Positions 6,430-13,816 of a stretch of DNA of 13,816 bases are shown piece after piece. Source of the stretch: Hyphomicrobiales bacterium (GTDB lineage: Bacteria; Pseudomonadota; Alphaproteobacteria; Rhizobiales; Aestuariivirgaceae); assembly GCA_014380505.1 (NCBI GenBank), contig JACMJT010000014.1:1-13816 (forward strand). Direction: 5' to 3'. The notes under the pieces are model-generated. The model was not told the origin of the DNA. It was given only the letters and a program-made list of their open reading frames with translations, and made no database searches. Within the stretch, counting starts at the first letter, position 1; the number at the start of each line of letters is the position of its first letter. The position numbers were made by a program, and so were the translations under genes.

Positions 6430-9015
6430 ATGAGAGAATGGGACCAGCCCCACTGGAGCGGCAGGCCGCAGCCAAAACCTGATGGACGGCGGCGCCTCAA
6501 GCCCAATGTCTTTGCCCGGGTGGCGCGGCTTTGCGCGCAAAACTCCAACGTGGTCTTCATCGCCCTGTTGTTTTTCACAGCACTTGCCGTGAGCGTTGCC
6601 GCCTTGACCTTGCGGTTCGACCCTGAAACACCGCCGCGTATTGTGCTCGATGCACGGACCCGCGTCGCCCAAGAGGCCCTCGAACGCAATTTCCCCGGCA
6701 TCGAGACAAGTTTCGTGGCGCAAATCGAACTTGCGGACATGGATGCCGCGCGCGCCAAGGCAGTTGCCACCGCCGCCACGCTTTCCGGACGGACTGATCT
6801 TTTCGCCAATGCCTTCGTTCCAGGCACAGGCGCGTTCTACACGAAATATGCGATCCTGTTCCGCGATGCGGCTGGCGTGGAGGACACCGTAGCACTCGCT
6901 CTCGGGATGCAGCCCCTCTATCAGGCCTTGGGATCCGCCCCCGATTTGAGCGGGCTCGCAACATTGGTGAGCGAGATTGGCCGCGCGGTGTCCCAGGGCC
7001 GTTCGCCGCCGGGCCTCAGCGGGTTGTTGCTGGCGGCCTCCGCCGTGGTTGAAGGCGAGATTGAAGGCCAATCGAGGCCGATCGACTGGCCGGGGCTAGC
7101 GGGCCTTTCCGCCACCGTGGAAAGTAAGCGGTGGTTTGTCATTGCCACGCCGCTGCCGGAGATGGAGCGCGAAGCCGCGGCATTTGCGGCCGCCACCGCG
7201 ACGCCAGATCAGGGGCTTGAGTGGTATTTTCCGCCGGACGCCCAAGCCGGCGATACCGATACCCTCCGTGATCTGATCATTCCCGCTGGTTTGGCCTTGC
7301 TGGTTTTACTCGCCATCCTGGGCCTGGGTCTCGGTGCTATGAAGTTTGCGATTCCCGTCGTGCTAACGGCTTTCGCCACCCTGTGCCTGACGGCAGGTGT
7401 TGCCTGCTTGATAGCACCCGAACTCGATGCCGTGATCTGGTCCTTCGCGCCCGCCTGCCTAGCGCCTGCCTTGCTGTTCAGCATTGTGCTGGTCCTCGCC
7501 CATATTCAGTCACGCCTGCGGGGTGCCAAACCGCTGACGGCGATCATGCTGGCGGCCCATCGCAGCGGACTGTTGCTGGTGACGCTGGCGGTCATATCGG
7601 AAGTCTTCTGGTTCACCTGGTTTTTCCGCCAACTGCCGTCATTGGCGGAAACTGCTGCCATCGGCGCCATTGCCATTGCCGTAGCTTTTGCATTGTCGCT
7701 GACGCTGCTGCCCGCCGCACTCGGTGCCTTGGACCGGGGCGGGGAGGTAGGCCGGCATTGGCTGGATAGGGGGGTGGCACAACCCTCAGGCCCTAATTTC
7801 CGCAATGGACGGCAGATCGTCGTGCTGCTCGTCGTGGCGGCGTCGGTGTTTTGTGGGGTCTTTGTGCCGGGATTGCGGTTTGGCGATGCGCCCCGGCGCG
7901 CGGTGCAAACAGCGCCTCTCGATACGCCAGTCGCCCAGGACGCCGTACACTTTCTCGTGGAATCTGGGGATCCGGCGCGCCGCGCCGTCGAAGAACTTGC
8001 CAAGCTGCCGCAGACGGGCGCCATCCGTTGGATCGAACAGTTCTTGCCCACCGACGCCGAACGCAAGTTGCACCATTTGCGCCAGCTTGAGGGCTTCCTT
8101 ACAGACTTGCCTGCGTCCTATGAATCATCCGCCGAAACACTGCCCGGCGCCACCTTCACGGCGCTGGAAGCGGGCTTGCGCCAGATCTCGGACGATCCGG
8201 CAACAGCGCCAGACCTGCGCGAGGCCAGCCACCGGCTCCGCCGGGCCTTCAGTCTCTATGCCAACCCCGAGTTGCCGGCGCCGGGCCGCGTCAAGGCCCT
8301 CGAAGCAGCTCTATTCTCGGACCTCGGAAATCTTTCAAGCACAGCGGGTCAACTGGCCGGGCTTGGCGCGCCCACTCTTGCCGATCTCGATCAGGCGCTC
8401 CGCCAGCGGTTCGTTTCGGCGAACGGCCTTTGGCGCATCGAAGTTCTGCCCAAGCCCGGCGTGCGCCGCCTGGCCTTTGCCGGAGCCATGCGGAAATTCT
8501 CGGCCCAGGCAGCGGGAGCGCCCGTGGTGGCGCTCGCCCGGAGCGAAATCATGCACCATGAAACGGCAATCGCCCTGGCTTTCGCCTTCGCCGCCGCGGC
8601 TGCCGCGATCCTGCTCTATCTGCGCGACGTGTGGGACTGGATCACCTCCCTGGTTCCGTTGCTGTTTGGGATTTCCTTGTCGGCGGCGGTGGCCGCCGCG
8701 ACAGCGCAAATCGTGCTGCCCTCCGCCTTCGCGGCAGCGATTACAGCGATGCCCCTCTGTCTTTCCATGTCGATCCTTCTGATCCTTTGGGGACGGCAAC
8801 GGCGAGAGTCCGCGACCACAACGGACACATCGTTTCGCGCAGCCGTGCTGCCGCCCTTGACATTTCTTGGGGTGGCAGCACCCCTGATGTTATCGGAAAA
8901 TTCTCCGGTAGCCGCATTCGGCCAGGCCTCGGTACTGTTCCTCGCCGCCACCATGGCCGTCAACTTCATCGTTGTGCCCCAAGCCTCCGCTTGGGCCGAT
9001 GCCCTCCGGCGCTGA
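6430..9015 (+). CDS. HpnN-like RND/MMPL family hopanoid transporter
   Basis: An 861-residue inner-membrane protein with the twelve-helix, two-loop RND layout. TM1 lies at about 41-61, the first periplasmic domain at about 62-280, TM2-6 at about 283-437, TM7 at about 461-483, the second periplasmic domain at about 484-708, and TM8-12 at about 711-857. The start of the mature loop (LRFDPETPPRIVLDARTRVA) and the EALERNFPG stretch fit the hopanoid-biosynthesis-associated HpnN branch. HpnN moves hopanoids from the inner to the outer membrane. The order, length and Ala/Leu-rich helices support the superfamily strongly; the HpnN subfamily rests on remembered similarity, with another MMPL lipid transporter as the alternative. 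A basic, Pro-rich N-terminus of ~40 residues precedes TM1. The gene ends base-to-base with dxs on the other strand. Confidence 0.8.
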   Translation: MREWDQPHWSGRPQPKPDGRRRLKPNVFARVARLCAQNSNVVFIALLFFTALAVSVAALTLRFDPETPPRIVLDARTRVAQEALERNFPGIETSFVAQIELADMDAARAKAVATAATLSGRTDLFANAFVPGTGAFYTKYAILFRDAAGVEDTVALALGMQPLYQALGSAPDLSGLATLVSEIGRAVSQGRSPPGLSGLLLAASAVVEGEIEGQSRPIDWPGLAGLSATVESKRWFVIATPLPEMEREAAAFAAATATPDQGLEWYFPPDAQAGDTDTLRDLIIPAGLALLVLLAILGLGLGAMKFAIPVVLTAFATLCLTAGVACLIAPELDAVIWSFAPACLAPALLFSIVLVLAHIQSRLRGAKPLTAIMLAAHRSGLLLVTLAVISEVFWFTWFFRQLPSLAETAAIGAIAIAVAFALSLTLLPAALGALDRGGEVGRHWLDRGVAQPSGPNFRNGRQIVVLLVVAASVFCGVFVPGLRFGDAPRRAVQTAPLDTPVAQDAVHFLVESGDPARRAVEELAKLPQTGAIRWIEQFLPTDAERKLHHLRQLEGFLTDLPASYESSAETLPGATFTALEAGLRQISDDPATAPDLREASHRLRRAFSLYANPELPAPGRVKALEAALFSDLGNLSSTAGQLAGLGAPTLADLDQALRQRFVSANGLWRIEVLPKPGVRRLAFAGAMRKFSAQAAGAPVVALARSEIMHHETAIALAFAFAAAAAAILLYLRDVWDWITSLVPLLFGISLSAAVAAATAQIVLPSAFAAAITAMPLCLSMSILLILWGRQRRESATTTDTSFRAAVLPPLTFLGVAAPLMLSENSPVAAFGQASVLFLAATMAVNFIVVPQASAWADALRR

Positions 9016-10938
9016 TCAGGCCAGCGTCTTCAGCTCAAGCATTCGCTGATCGAGATCAAGCGCCGCCATGATTTCGGCGGCGATATGCCGGGCCGTGAGC
9101 CCCGCTTGCTCGTATTGTTCATTCGGCGTGCCATGGCCCACAAAGACATCCGGCAAGAACATCGTGCGGACTTTGCAGCCCGTCGAAAGCAGGTTCGCGC
9201 CAGCCAGATGGTGCAGCACCTGGGTGCCGAAGCCGCCAATGGAGCCCTCCTCGATGGTGAGCAAAATCTCGTGGTTCTGCACCAGGCGTTTCACCAGTTC
9301 GTGGTCGAGCGGCTTGGCGAAACGCGCATCAGCCACAGTTGCCGAAAGGCCGAGGGAGGCCAAGTGCTCCGCCGCCTTGAGGCACTCGGCAAGCCTGGCT
9401 CCGAACGACAGAAGCGCCACCCTGGAGCCGGACCGGATGATCCGTCCACGGCCGATTTCCAGTGGCAGCCCGCGCTCTGGCAGATCGACGCCCACACCTT
9501 CGCCGCGCGGATAACGGAAAGCGCAGGGACGGTCATCCAAAGCCGCCGCCGTGGCAACCATGTGCACGAGCTCCGCCTCATCAGCCGCCGCCATCACCAC
9601 CATGTTGGGAAGGCACGAGAGATAGGAGACGTCATAGCTCCCCGCGTGGGTGGGGCCATCCTGGCCGACAAGGCCGGCCCGGTCGATGGCAAAGCGGACG
9701 GGAAGTTTTTGCAGCGCGACATCGTGCACGACCTGGTCGAAGGCGCGCTGCAGGAAGGTGGAATAGATGGCGCAGAAAGGTTTGAATCCTTCGGCTGCCA
9801 GCCCCGCGGCAAAGGTCACGGCATGTTGCTCGGCGATGCCCACATCGAACATGCGCGTGGGGTACGCCTTGCCGAATTTGTCGAGGCCGGTGCCAGATGT
9901 CATGGCGGCGGTGATCGCCACGATCCTCTCGTCGCGAGCTGCTTCGGCGATCAGCGAGTTGGCAAAAACCGAAGTGTATGTCGGCGCATTCGACGTACTC
10001 TTTTTCAGTTCTTTCGTCTCTGGATCGAAACCTGCGATGGCGTGATATTTTTCGGTATCGGGTTTGGAGAACGGGTGACCCTTGCCCTTTTCGGTGATGA
10101 CATGGACGAGAACAGGCCCAAGAGTTTTCGCATCGCGCACATTTTGCAGCACCGAGACCAGCGTATCCATATTGTGGCCATCGACGGGCCCAACATAGTA
10201 GAAGCCAAGTTCTTCAAAGAGGGTGCCGCCCGTGAGCATGCCGCGCGCAAACTCGTCGGCCCGGTGGGCGGCGGTGCGCAGCGTCCTCGGGAATTTCCTG
10301 GCAAGCTGCCGGGCAATATCCCGGAGCGACAGGAAGGGCCGCGAAGACACCAGCCATGAGAGATAGTTGGTGAGCGCGCCAACGGCGGGAGAGATCGACA
10401 TGCCGTTGTCGTTGAGAACAACGATGAGACGGGTGTCCATGGCGCCCGCATTGTTCATCGCCTCATAGGCCATGCCCGCACTCATGGCGCCATCGCCGAT
10501 CACGCAGATGATATTGTGATCTTGCCCGCGGAGGTCGCGTGCAACCGCCATACCCAGCCCGGCCGAGATCGACGTGGAACTATGGGCCGCGCCGAAATGA
10601 TCATACTGGCTTTCGGTCCGTTTGGTGAATCCATAGAGGCCGCCGCTCTTGCGGATGCCGCGGATTTGCTGGCGCCGACCCGTGAGAATCTTGTGGGGGT
10701 AGGATTGGTGGCTCACATCCCAGATCAGGCGGTCATCGGGCGTGTTAAAGACAAAATGCAGCGCCACCGTTAGTTCGATCACGCCAAGGCCTGCGCCGAA
10801 ATGGCCGCCGCTGACGGAGGCCGCGTCGATGGTTTCAGCGCGCAGCTCTTCCGCCAACGGCACGAGCTGGGAAACCGTGAGATTTCTCAGGTCCGCAGGT
10901 ACAGCGATCGTGTCGAGCAGGGGTGTCGGTATGGTCAT
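9016..10938 (-). CDS. dxs: 1-deoxy-D-xylulose-5-phosphate synthase
   Basis: DXS condenses pyruvate and glyceraldehyde 3-phosphate to 1-deoxyxylulose 5-phosphate, the first step of the MEP isoprenoid pathway, using thiamine diphosphate in the cytosol. At 640 residues it has full length. Visible are His46 in [10 protein letters not shown], His77 in [15 protein letters not shown], the thiamine-diphosphate motif GDG (148-150) to NDN (176-178), the [16 protein letters not shown] segment (116-131), catalytic Glu370 in [11 protein letters not shown], and the [15 protein letters not shown] stretch of the transketolase pyrimidine domain. The DVSHQSY motif differs slightly from the usual DVGHQ(A/C)Y. 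GAGG five bases before the ATG (minus strand) supports the start. It is not next to ispA or xseB as in many bacteria; it lies tail to tail with the HpnN-like gene, a possible consumer-side link through hopanoids. Confidence 0.96.
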   Translation of the reverse strand: MTIPTPLLDTIAVPADLRNLTVSQLVPLAEELRAETIDAASVSGGHFGAGLGVIELTVALHFVFNTPDDRLIWDVSHQSYPHKILTGRRQQIRGIRKSGGLYGFTKRTESQYDHFGAAHSSTSISAGLGMAVARDLRGQDHNIICVIGDGAMSAGMAYEAMNNAGAMDTRLIVVLNDNGMSISPAVGALTNYLSWLVSSRPFLSLRDIARQLARKFPRTLRTAAHRADEFARGMLTGGTLFEELGFYYVGPVDGHNMDTLVSVLQNVRDAKTLGPVLVHVITEKGKGHPFSKPDTEKYHAIAGFDPETKELKKSTSNAPTYTSVFANSLIAEAARDERIVAITAAMTSGTGLDKFGKAYPTRMFDVGIAEQHAVTFAAGLAAEGFKPFCAIYSTFLQRAFDQVVHDVALQKLPVRFAIDRAGLVGQDGPTHAGSYDVSYLSCLPNMVVMAAADEAELVHMVATAAALDDRPCAFRYPRGEGVGVDLPERGLPLEIGRGRIIRSGSRVALLSFGARLAECLKAAEHLASLGLSATVADARFAKPLDHELVKRLVQNHEILLTIEEGSIGGFGTQVLHHLAGANLLSTGCKVRTMFLPDVFVGHGTPNEQYEQAGLTARHIAAEIMAALDLDQRMLELKTLA

Positions 10939-11224
10939 CGGACCTCGTAAAAGGGGGCAAACATGGGCTTGATCTTAGACCCTTCACCCCTATGGCGAAA
11001 GCCGCCAGTTCTTGCAAAAACTTTCCAAAAATGTCATGAACACGCCATGTGCTTTCACCTGACAGCATCGGGGTTGATCATCCCCCTCTGGTCGCGCACC
11101 GGCTATGACGAGGTCATGCTGCAGTGTGCCCGGATCGGCTTCAAGCCGTAGCTCTCGTTTTCCGTTTCGATAAACCCGGGACCTTTGCGGGGCTCGTCTT
11201 GCCGCTTCCTGTCTGGAGAACACC
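10939..11224. other. Divergent intergenic region, dxs / polyamine genes
   Basis: These 286 bases separate divergent starts. Visible items are A-tracts at 11016-11020 and 11027-11031, a weak dxs promoter candidate (listed separately), and a near-perfect 16-bp palindrome GGGGTTGATCATCCCC (11070-11085, one mismatched pair) that could be an operator for the polyamine genes. A 62-codon open frame at 10963-11151 has no family resemblance and no good ribosome-binding site, so it is not called. No RNA gene is recognised. Confidence 0.5.
10989..11017 (-). promoter_or_regulatory. Candidate dxs promoter (weak)
   Basis: On the minus strand TTGCAA (11012-11017, 4/6 to the -35 consensus) is followed after 17 bp by CATAGG (10989-10994, 3/6 to the -10). 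A/T-rich sequence directly upstream of the -35 (11018-11031) could act as an UP element. The -10 is poor, so this is only a candidate. Confidence 0.25.
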
Positions 11225-12610
11225 ATGACCGTCCATGCCAAGAACATCAACATAGCCGAGATCGTCCAGCACGACATCGCCCATCATTTTCATCCGTTTA
11301 CGGATCATAAAGCCTTCCACGCCGGCGGAGGGCCCCGGGTGATGACCCAAGCCGACGGCGTGTGGATATGGGATGCCAATGGCAACAAGCTGCTCGACGG
11401 CATGGCGGGCCTGTGGTGCGTGAATGTCGGTTACGGCCGCAAGGAACTGGCGGAAGTGGCCTATCAGCAGATGCTCGATCTGCCGTACTACAACACGTTT
11501 TTCAAGACCACGACGGTGGCGACGACCGAGCTTGCCGCCAAGGTATCCTCGCTGATGCCGAAACGCTTTCAGCACATTTTCTTCACCAACTCCGGCTCGG
11601 AATCGAACGACACCATCGTGCGTTTCGTGCGCCACTACTGGAAACTCAAGGGCAAGCCCTATCGCCAGCACTTTATTGCCCGGCGCCGGGCCTATCATGG
11701 CTCTACCATAGTGGCGGCGAACCTTGGCGGCATGGAAGGCATGCACGGGCAGGGGGGCACGGTGCTGCCGGGTTTCCACCACGTCCAGCAGCCCCATTGG
11801 TTTGACTTCGGCGGCGACAAGACGCCCGAAGAATTCGGCCTCGACGCGGCCGCCGATCTTGAGAAGAAGATTCTCGAACTGGGGCCAGAGAATGTCGCGG
11901 CCTTTATCGGCGAGCCCGTCCAGGGGGCGGGCGGCGTACTCATTCCACCCTCGACCTATTGGCCGGAAGTGCAAAAAATCTGCCGCAAGTACGGCATTCT
12001 CATCGTCTCCGACGAGGTGATCTGCGGGTTCGGCCGCACCGGCAATTGGTGGGGCTTCGAGACATTCAACTTTGAGCCCGACATTGTTGCGATGGCCAAG
12101 GGCCTGTCGTCTGGCTACCAAACCATAGGCGCTGTGGCTTTCGCCGAACATCTGATCAAGGATTTCTTCGGGCTCGGCGGTGAATTCTACCATGGCATGA
12201 CCTATGCCGGCCATCCCGTGGCCTGTGCAGTGGCTCTCAGGAACATCGAGATCATCGAGCGCGAGAAGCTGGTGGAACGGGCGCGCGAGCTCGGCCCCTA
12301 TTTCAGCGCGGCGCTGGCCAGTCTCCGCGATCATCCCATCGTTGGCGAAACTCGGTCGGTCGGCCTCATCGGTGCGTTGGAATTGTCCAGCAACAAGGCC
12401 AAGCGCAGCCGGTTCAAGGAGCCGGGCCGCGTCGGCGTCATCTGCCGCGAGCACTGTTTCCGGAACGGTCTGATCATGCGCGCCAACTGGGATACCATGG
12501 TGCTGTCGCCGCCCTTGATTATCACCAAAAAAGAAATCGATGAAATAGTCAGACTGGCGCGGCTGGCGCTTGATGCCACTTATAGGGACGTGAAAGTTGA
12601 AATGGTCTGA
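11225..12610 (+). CDS. Class III omega-aminotransferase, SpuC-like (putrescine-pyruvate type)
   Basis: A 461-residue class III PLP aminotransferase. Key parts are the GLWCVNVGYGR active-site entrance (62-72), the phosphate loop NSGSESND (122-129), YHGST with Tyr158 (ring stacking), GEPVQGAGG (229-237), Asp263 in SDEVICGFGRTG (262-273) and the Schiff-base Lys292 in AMAKGLSSGY. Length and motifs match the SpuC / polyamine:pyruvate aminotransferase group, which moves the terminal amino group of putrescine, or related diamines, to pyruvate to give 4-aminobutanal and alanine in the cytoplasm. The gene directly downstream encodes a SpuD/PotD-like polyamine-binding protein, the same order as spuC-spuD of Pseudomonas, which strengthens the call. 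A beta-alanine or taurine specificity is possible. GGAGAA five bases before ATG supports the start. Confidence 0.88.
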   Translation: MTVHAKNINIAEIVQHDIAHHFHPFTDHKAFHAGGGPRVMTQADGVWIWDANGNKLLDGMAGLWCVNVGYGRKELAEVAYQQMLDLPYYNTFFKTTTVATTELAAKVSSLMPKRFQHIFFTNSGSESNDTIVRFVRHYWKLKGKPYRQHFIARRRAYHGSTIVAANLGGMEGMHGQGGTVLPGFHHVQQPHWFDFGGDKTPEEFGLDAAADLEKKILELGPENVAAFIGEPVQGAGGVLIPPSTYWPEVQKICRKYGILIVSDEVICGFGRTGNWWGFETFNFEPDIVAMAKGLSSGYQTIGAVAFAEHLIKDFFGLGGEFYHGMTYAGHPVACAVALRNIEIIEREKLVERARELGPYFSAALASLRDHPIVGETRSVGLIGALELSSNKAKRSRFKEPGRVGVICREHCFRNGLIMRANWDTMVLSPPLIITKKEIDEIVRLARLALDATYRDVKVEMV

Positions 12611-12643
12611 TCCAAACGATAATTAAAACCAGGGAGTAAGAAA

Positions 12644-13729
12644 ATGCCGACATATCGTCCGAGTTTCCGGACCAGCCGCCGCTCGATGTTGAAAGGCACC
12701 GGCGCGTTCGCCATGGGAGTCACTATGCTGCCGCGCATTTCCACGGCGCAGGAAGAAGAGAAATCGCTGAACCTCTACAACTACGACACCTATATCGGTG
12801 AAACCACGCTCGCTGACTTCGAGGAGGCCACAGGCATCAAGCCCAAGATGGATCTCTTCGCCGACATGGATGAACTGTTCGCCAAGTTGAAAGCGGGCAA
12901 CCCCGGCTATGACGCCATTGTGGTCGCCAATGATTATCTTGAGCGCATGGTCAAGGCCAACATGGTGACGCCGCTCGACCACTCGAAAATCCCGAACATG
13001 GCGAATATCGATCCGGATTTCCTCAATCCGACGTTCGATCCCGGCCGCAAGCATTCGATGCCCTACCAGTGGGGCACGATCGGCATCGGCTACCGCAAAT
13101 CGGCCATGGGTGGAGTAGCCGTGGACAGTTGGAAAGTGCTCATGGACTCGGATGCTTTCTCCGGCAAGATTTCACTTCTTGGCGATGCCCAGAATGTGAT
13201 CGGCTGCGCCCTAAAATATCTTGGCTACTCATTCAATGCGACGGACCCCGCCGAGCTAAAGAAGGCCGAAGAATTGCTGATCGCCCAGAAGAAGCACATC
13301 AAGGTATTTGCCGACGACAACGGCCAGGATCTTCTTGCTTCGGGCGAAGTGGTGGCATGCCAGGAATGGAGCGGCGACATCGCCCAGGTCATGTTCGAAG
13401 ATCAGGATCTGGATTATGTAATACCGACGGAAGGGTCCAATATCTGGGAGGACACCTGGGCAATCCCCGTGGGAGCGCCCCATCCCGACAATGCCCACGC
13501 TTTCCTCAATTTCGTCCTTGATGCGGAAAACGGCAAGAAAATCACCGAGTCTATCAAGTATGCGACACCAAATCTTGCCGCTCGGAAGCTGATGCCGCCG
13601 GAACATCTCAGCAATCGCGCGATCTATCCTCCCCCGGAAGTTCTCGCCAAGTGTGAGCCTACCATCTATCTGGGCGAAGAAGCCGCCAGGGTGAGAGATG
13701 AGCTCTGGACCCGCATCCAGGCGGCCTGA
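12644..13729 (+). CDS. Polyamine ABC transporter substrate-binding protein, SpuD/PotD-like, Tat-exported
   Basis: A 361-residue periplasmic binding protein. The N-terminus has a twin-arginine signal, SRRSMLK (11-17), followed by a hydrophobic stretch and a likely cleavage site after STA (residue 35). The mature protein opens SLNLYNYDTYIGETTLADFEEATGIK, the usual start of the PotD/PotF/SpuD family. Other family-like parts are PYQWGTIGIGYR near residue 140, GEVVACQEWSGD near 235, and EDTWAIPVGAPHPDNAHAFLNF near 270. It would deliver putrescine or spermidine to a membrane ABC transporter, presumably encoded just downstream. The spacer from the aminotransferase is 33 bases, with AGGGAG seven bases before ATG. 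Tat export is notable because many homologues use Sec. Which polyamine it binds cannot be read. Confidence 0.92.
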   Translation: MPTYRPSFRTSRRSMLKGTGAFAMGVTMLPRISTAQEEEKSLNLYNYDTYIGETTLADFEEATGIKPKMDLFADMDELFAKLKAGNPGYDAIVVANDYLERMVKANMVTPLDHSKIPNMANIDPDFLNPTFDPGRKHSMPYQWGTIGIGYRKSAMGGVAVDSWKVLMDSDAFSGKISLLGDAQNVIGCALKYLGYSFNATDPAELKKAEELLIAQKKHIKVFADDNGQDLLASGEVVACQEWSGDIAQVMFEDQDLDYVIPTEGSNIWEDTWAIPVGAPHPDNAHAFLNFVLDAENGKKITESIKYATPNLAARKLMPPEHLSNRAIYPPPEVLAKCEPTIYLGEEAARVRDELWTRIQAA

Positions 13730-13746
13730 GATCCGGATTGTCTGAG

Positions 13747-13780
13747 GCGGGGGACGGCGGTTGCCGTCCTCCGCTTTTCT
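13747..13780 (+). terminator. Strong intrinsic terminator after the polyamine-binding protein gene
   Basis: Arms GCGGGGGACGGC (13747-13758) and GCCGTCCTCCGC (13763-13774) form a 12-bp stem with one G-U pair and a GGTT loop, followed by TTTTCT. It starts 17 bases after the stop codon. It would end most transcripts here, leaving reduced read-through into any downstream transporter genes. Confidence 0.88.
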
Positions 13781-13816
13781 GCGCTAGCATTGAACCGGGC
13801 CGGGGGACCGCGCATC

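Noticed and set aside
7805..8782. Plus-strand frame of 325 codons inside the RND transporter gene
   Set aside because: An Arg/Ser/Pro/Cys-rich translation in a different frame of a well-supported membrane protein; not a gene.
9085..10359. Long plus-strand open frame (424 codons) inside dxs
   Set aside because: It is antisense to a clear dxs with all catalytic motifs; its His/Arg/Gly-rich translation has no family features and is a by-product of high GC content.
10963..11151. 62-codon frame between dxs and the aminotransferase
   Set aside because: No domain, no good ribosome-binding site, and it covers the promoter region expected between divergent genes.
11141..12454. Long minus-strand open frame (437 codons) over the aminotransferase
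   Set aside because: It mirrors the SpuC-like gene, is rich in His, Arg and Gly, and shows no domain; it is a shadow of the coding strand.

Overview
The window is a GC-rich stretch of bacterial chromosome that reads as Alphaproteobacteria, most likely order Hyphomicrobiales (Rhizobiales). The placement rests on protein style: a short psd-pssA phospholipid pair, an Atm1-type exporter coupled to a LysM protein, an HpnN-type hopanoid RND transporter, and a Tat-exported SpuD-like polyamine-binding protein. No lineage-diagnostic RNA gene is present. Coding density is high. I see no insertion sequence, phage gene, CRISPR array, tRNA or rRNA.

Layout from left to right. (1) Bases 2-481 hold the C-terminal part of a LysM cell-wall-binding protein with a Thr-rich linker made of 20-residue repeats. 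It overlaps, through ATGA, an Atm1-type ABC exporter (478-2394). (2) A small antibiotic-biosynthesis-monooxygenase-like protein (2391-2735, minus) converges on the exporter, and their stop codons overlap. (3) A relatively AT-rich intergenic stretch carries three AAATTCGA direct repeats at 22- and 11-bp steps. It is followed by a possible 33-residue leader peptide and a YbjQ-family gene (3054-3479). (4) A long perfect hairpin precedes psd-pssA (3579-5122), the two-step route from CDP-diacylglycerol to phosphatidylethanolamine. (5) A trans-sulfuration-type PLP enzyme (5128-6342, minus) converges on pssA and diverges from an HpnN-like RND transporter (6430-9015). (6) dxs (9016-10938, minus) abuts the transporter tail to tail with no spacer. 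(7) After an intergenic region come a SpuC-like polyamine aminotransferase (11225-12610) and a SpuD/PotD-like binding protein (12644-13729), closed by a strong intrinsic terminator.

Themes: much of the window concerns the cell envelope: LysM, phosphatidylethanolamine synthesis, hopanoid transport, and DXS, which supplies isoprenoid precursors for hopanoids and other products. The right end is the start of a polyamine uptake and catabolism operon. The window is mainly housekeeping. I did not find a convincing undescribed system. The least explained items are the helically phased repeats with the coupled small ORF upstream of ybjQ, the 15-bp hairpin before psd, and the three convergent gene pairs with almost no space between stops.
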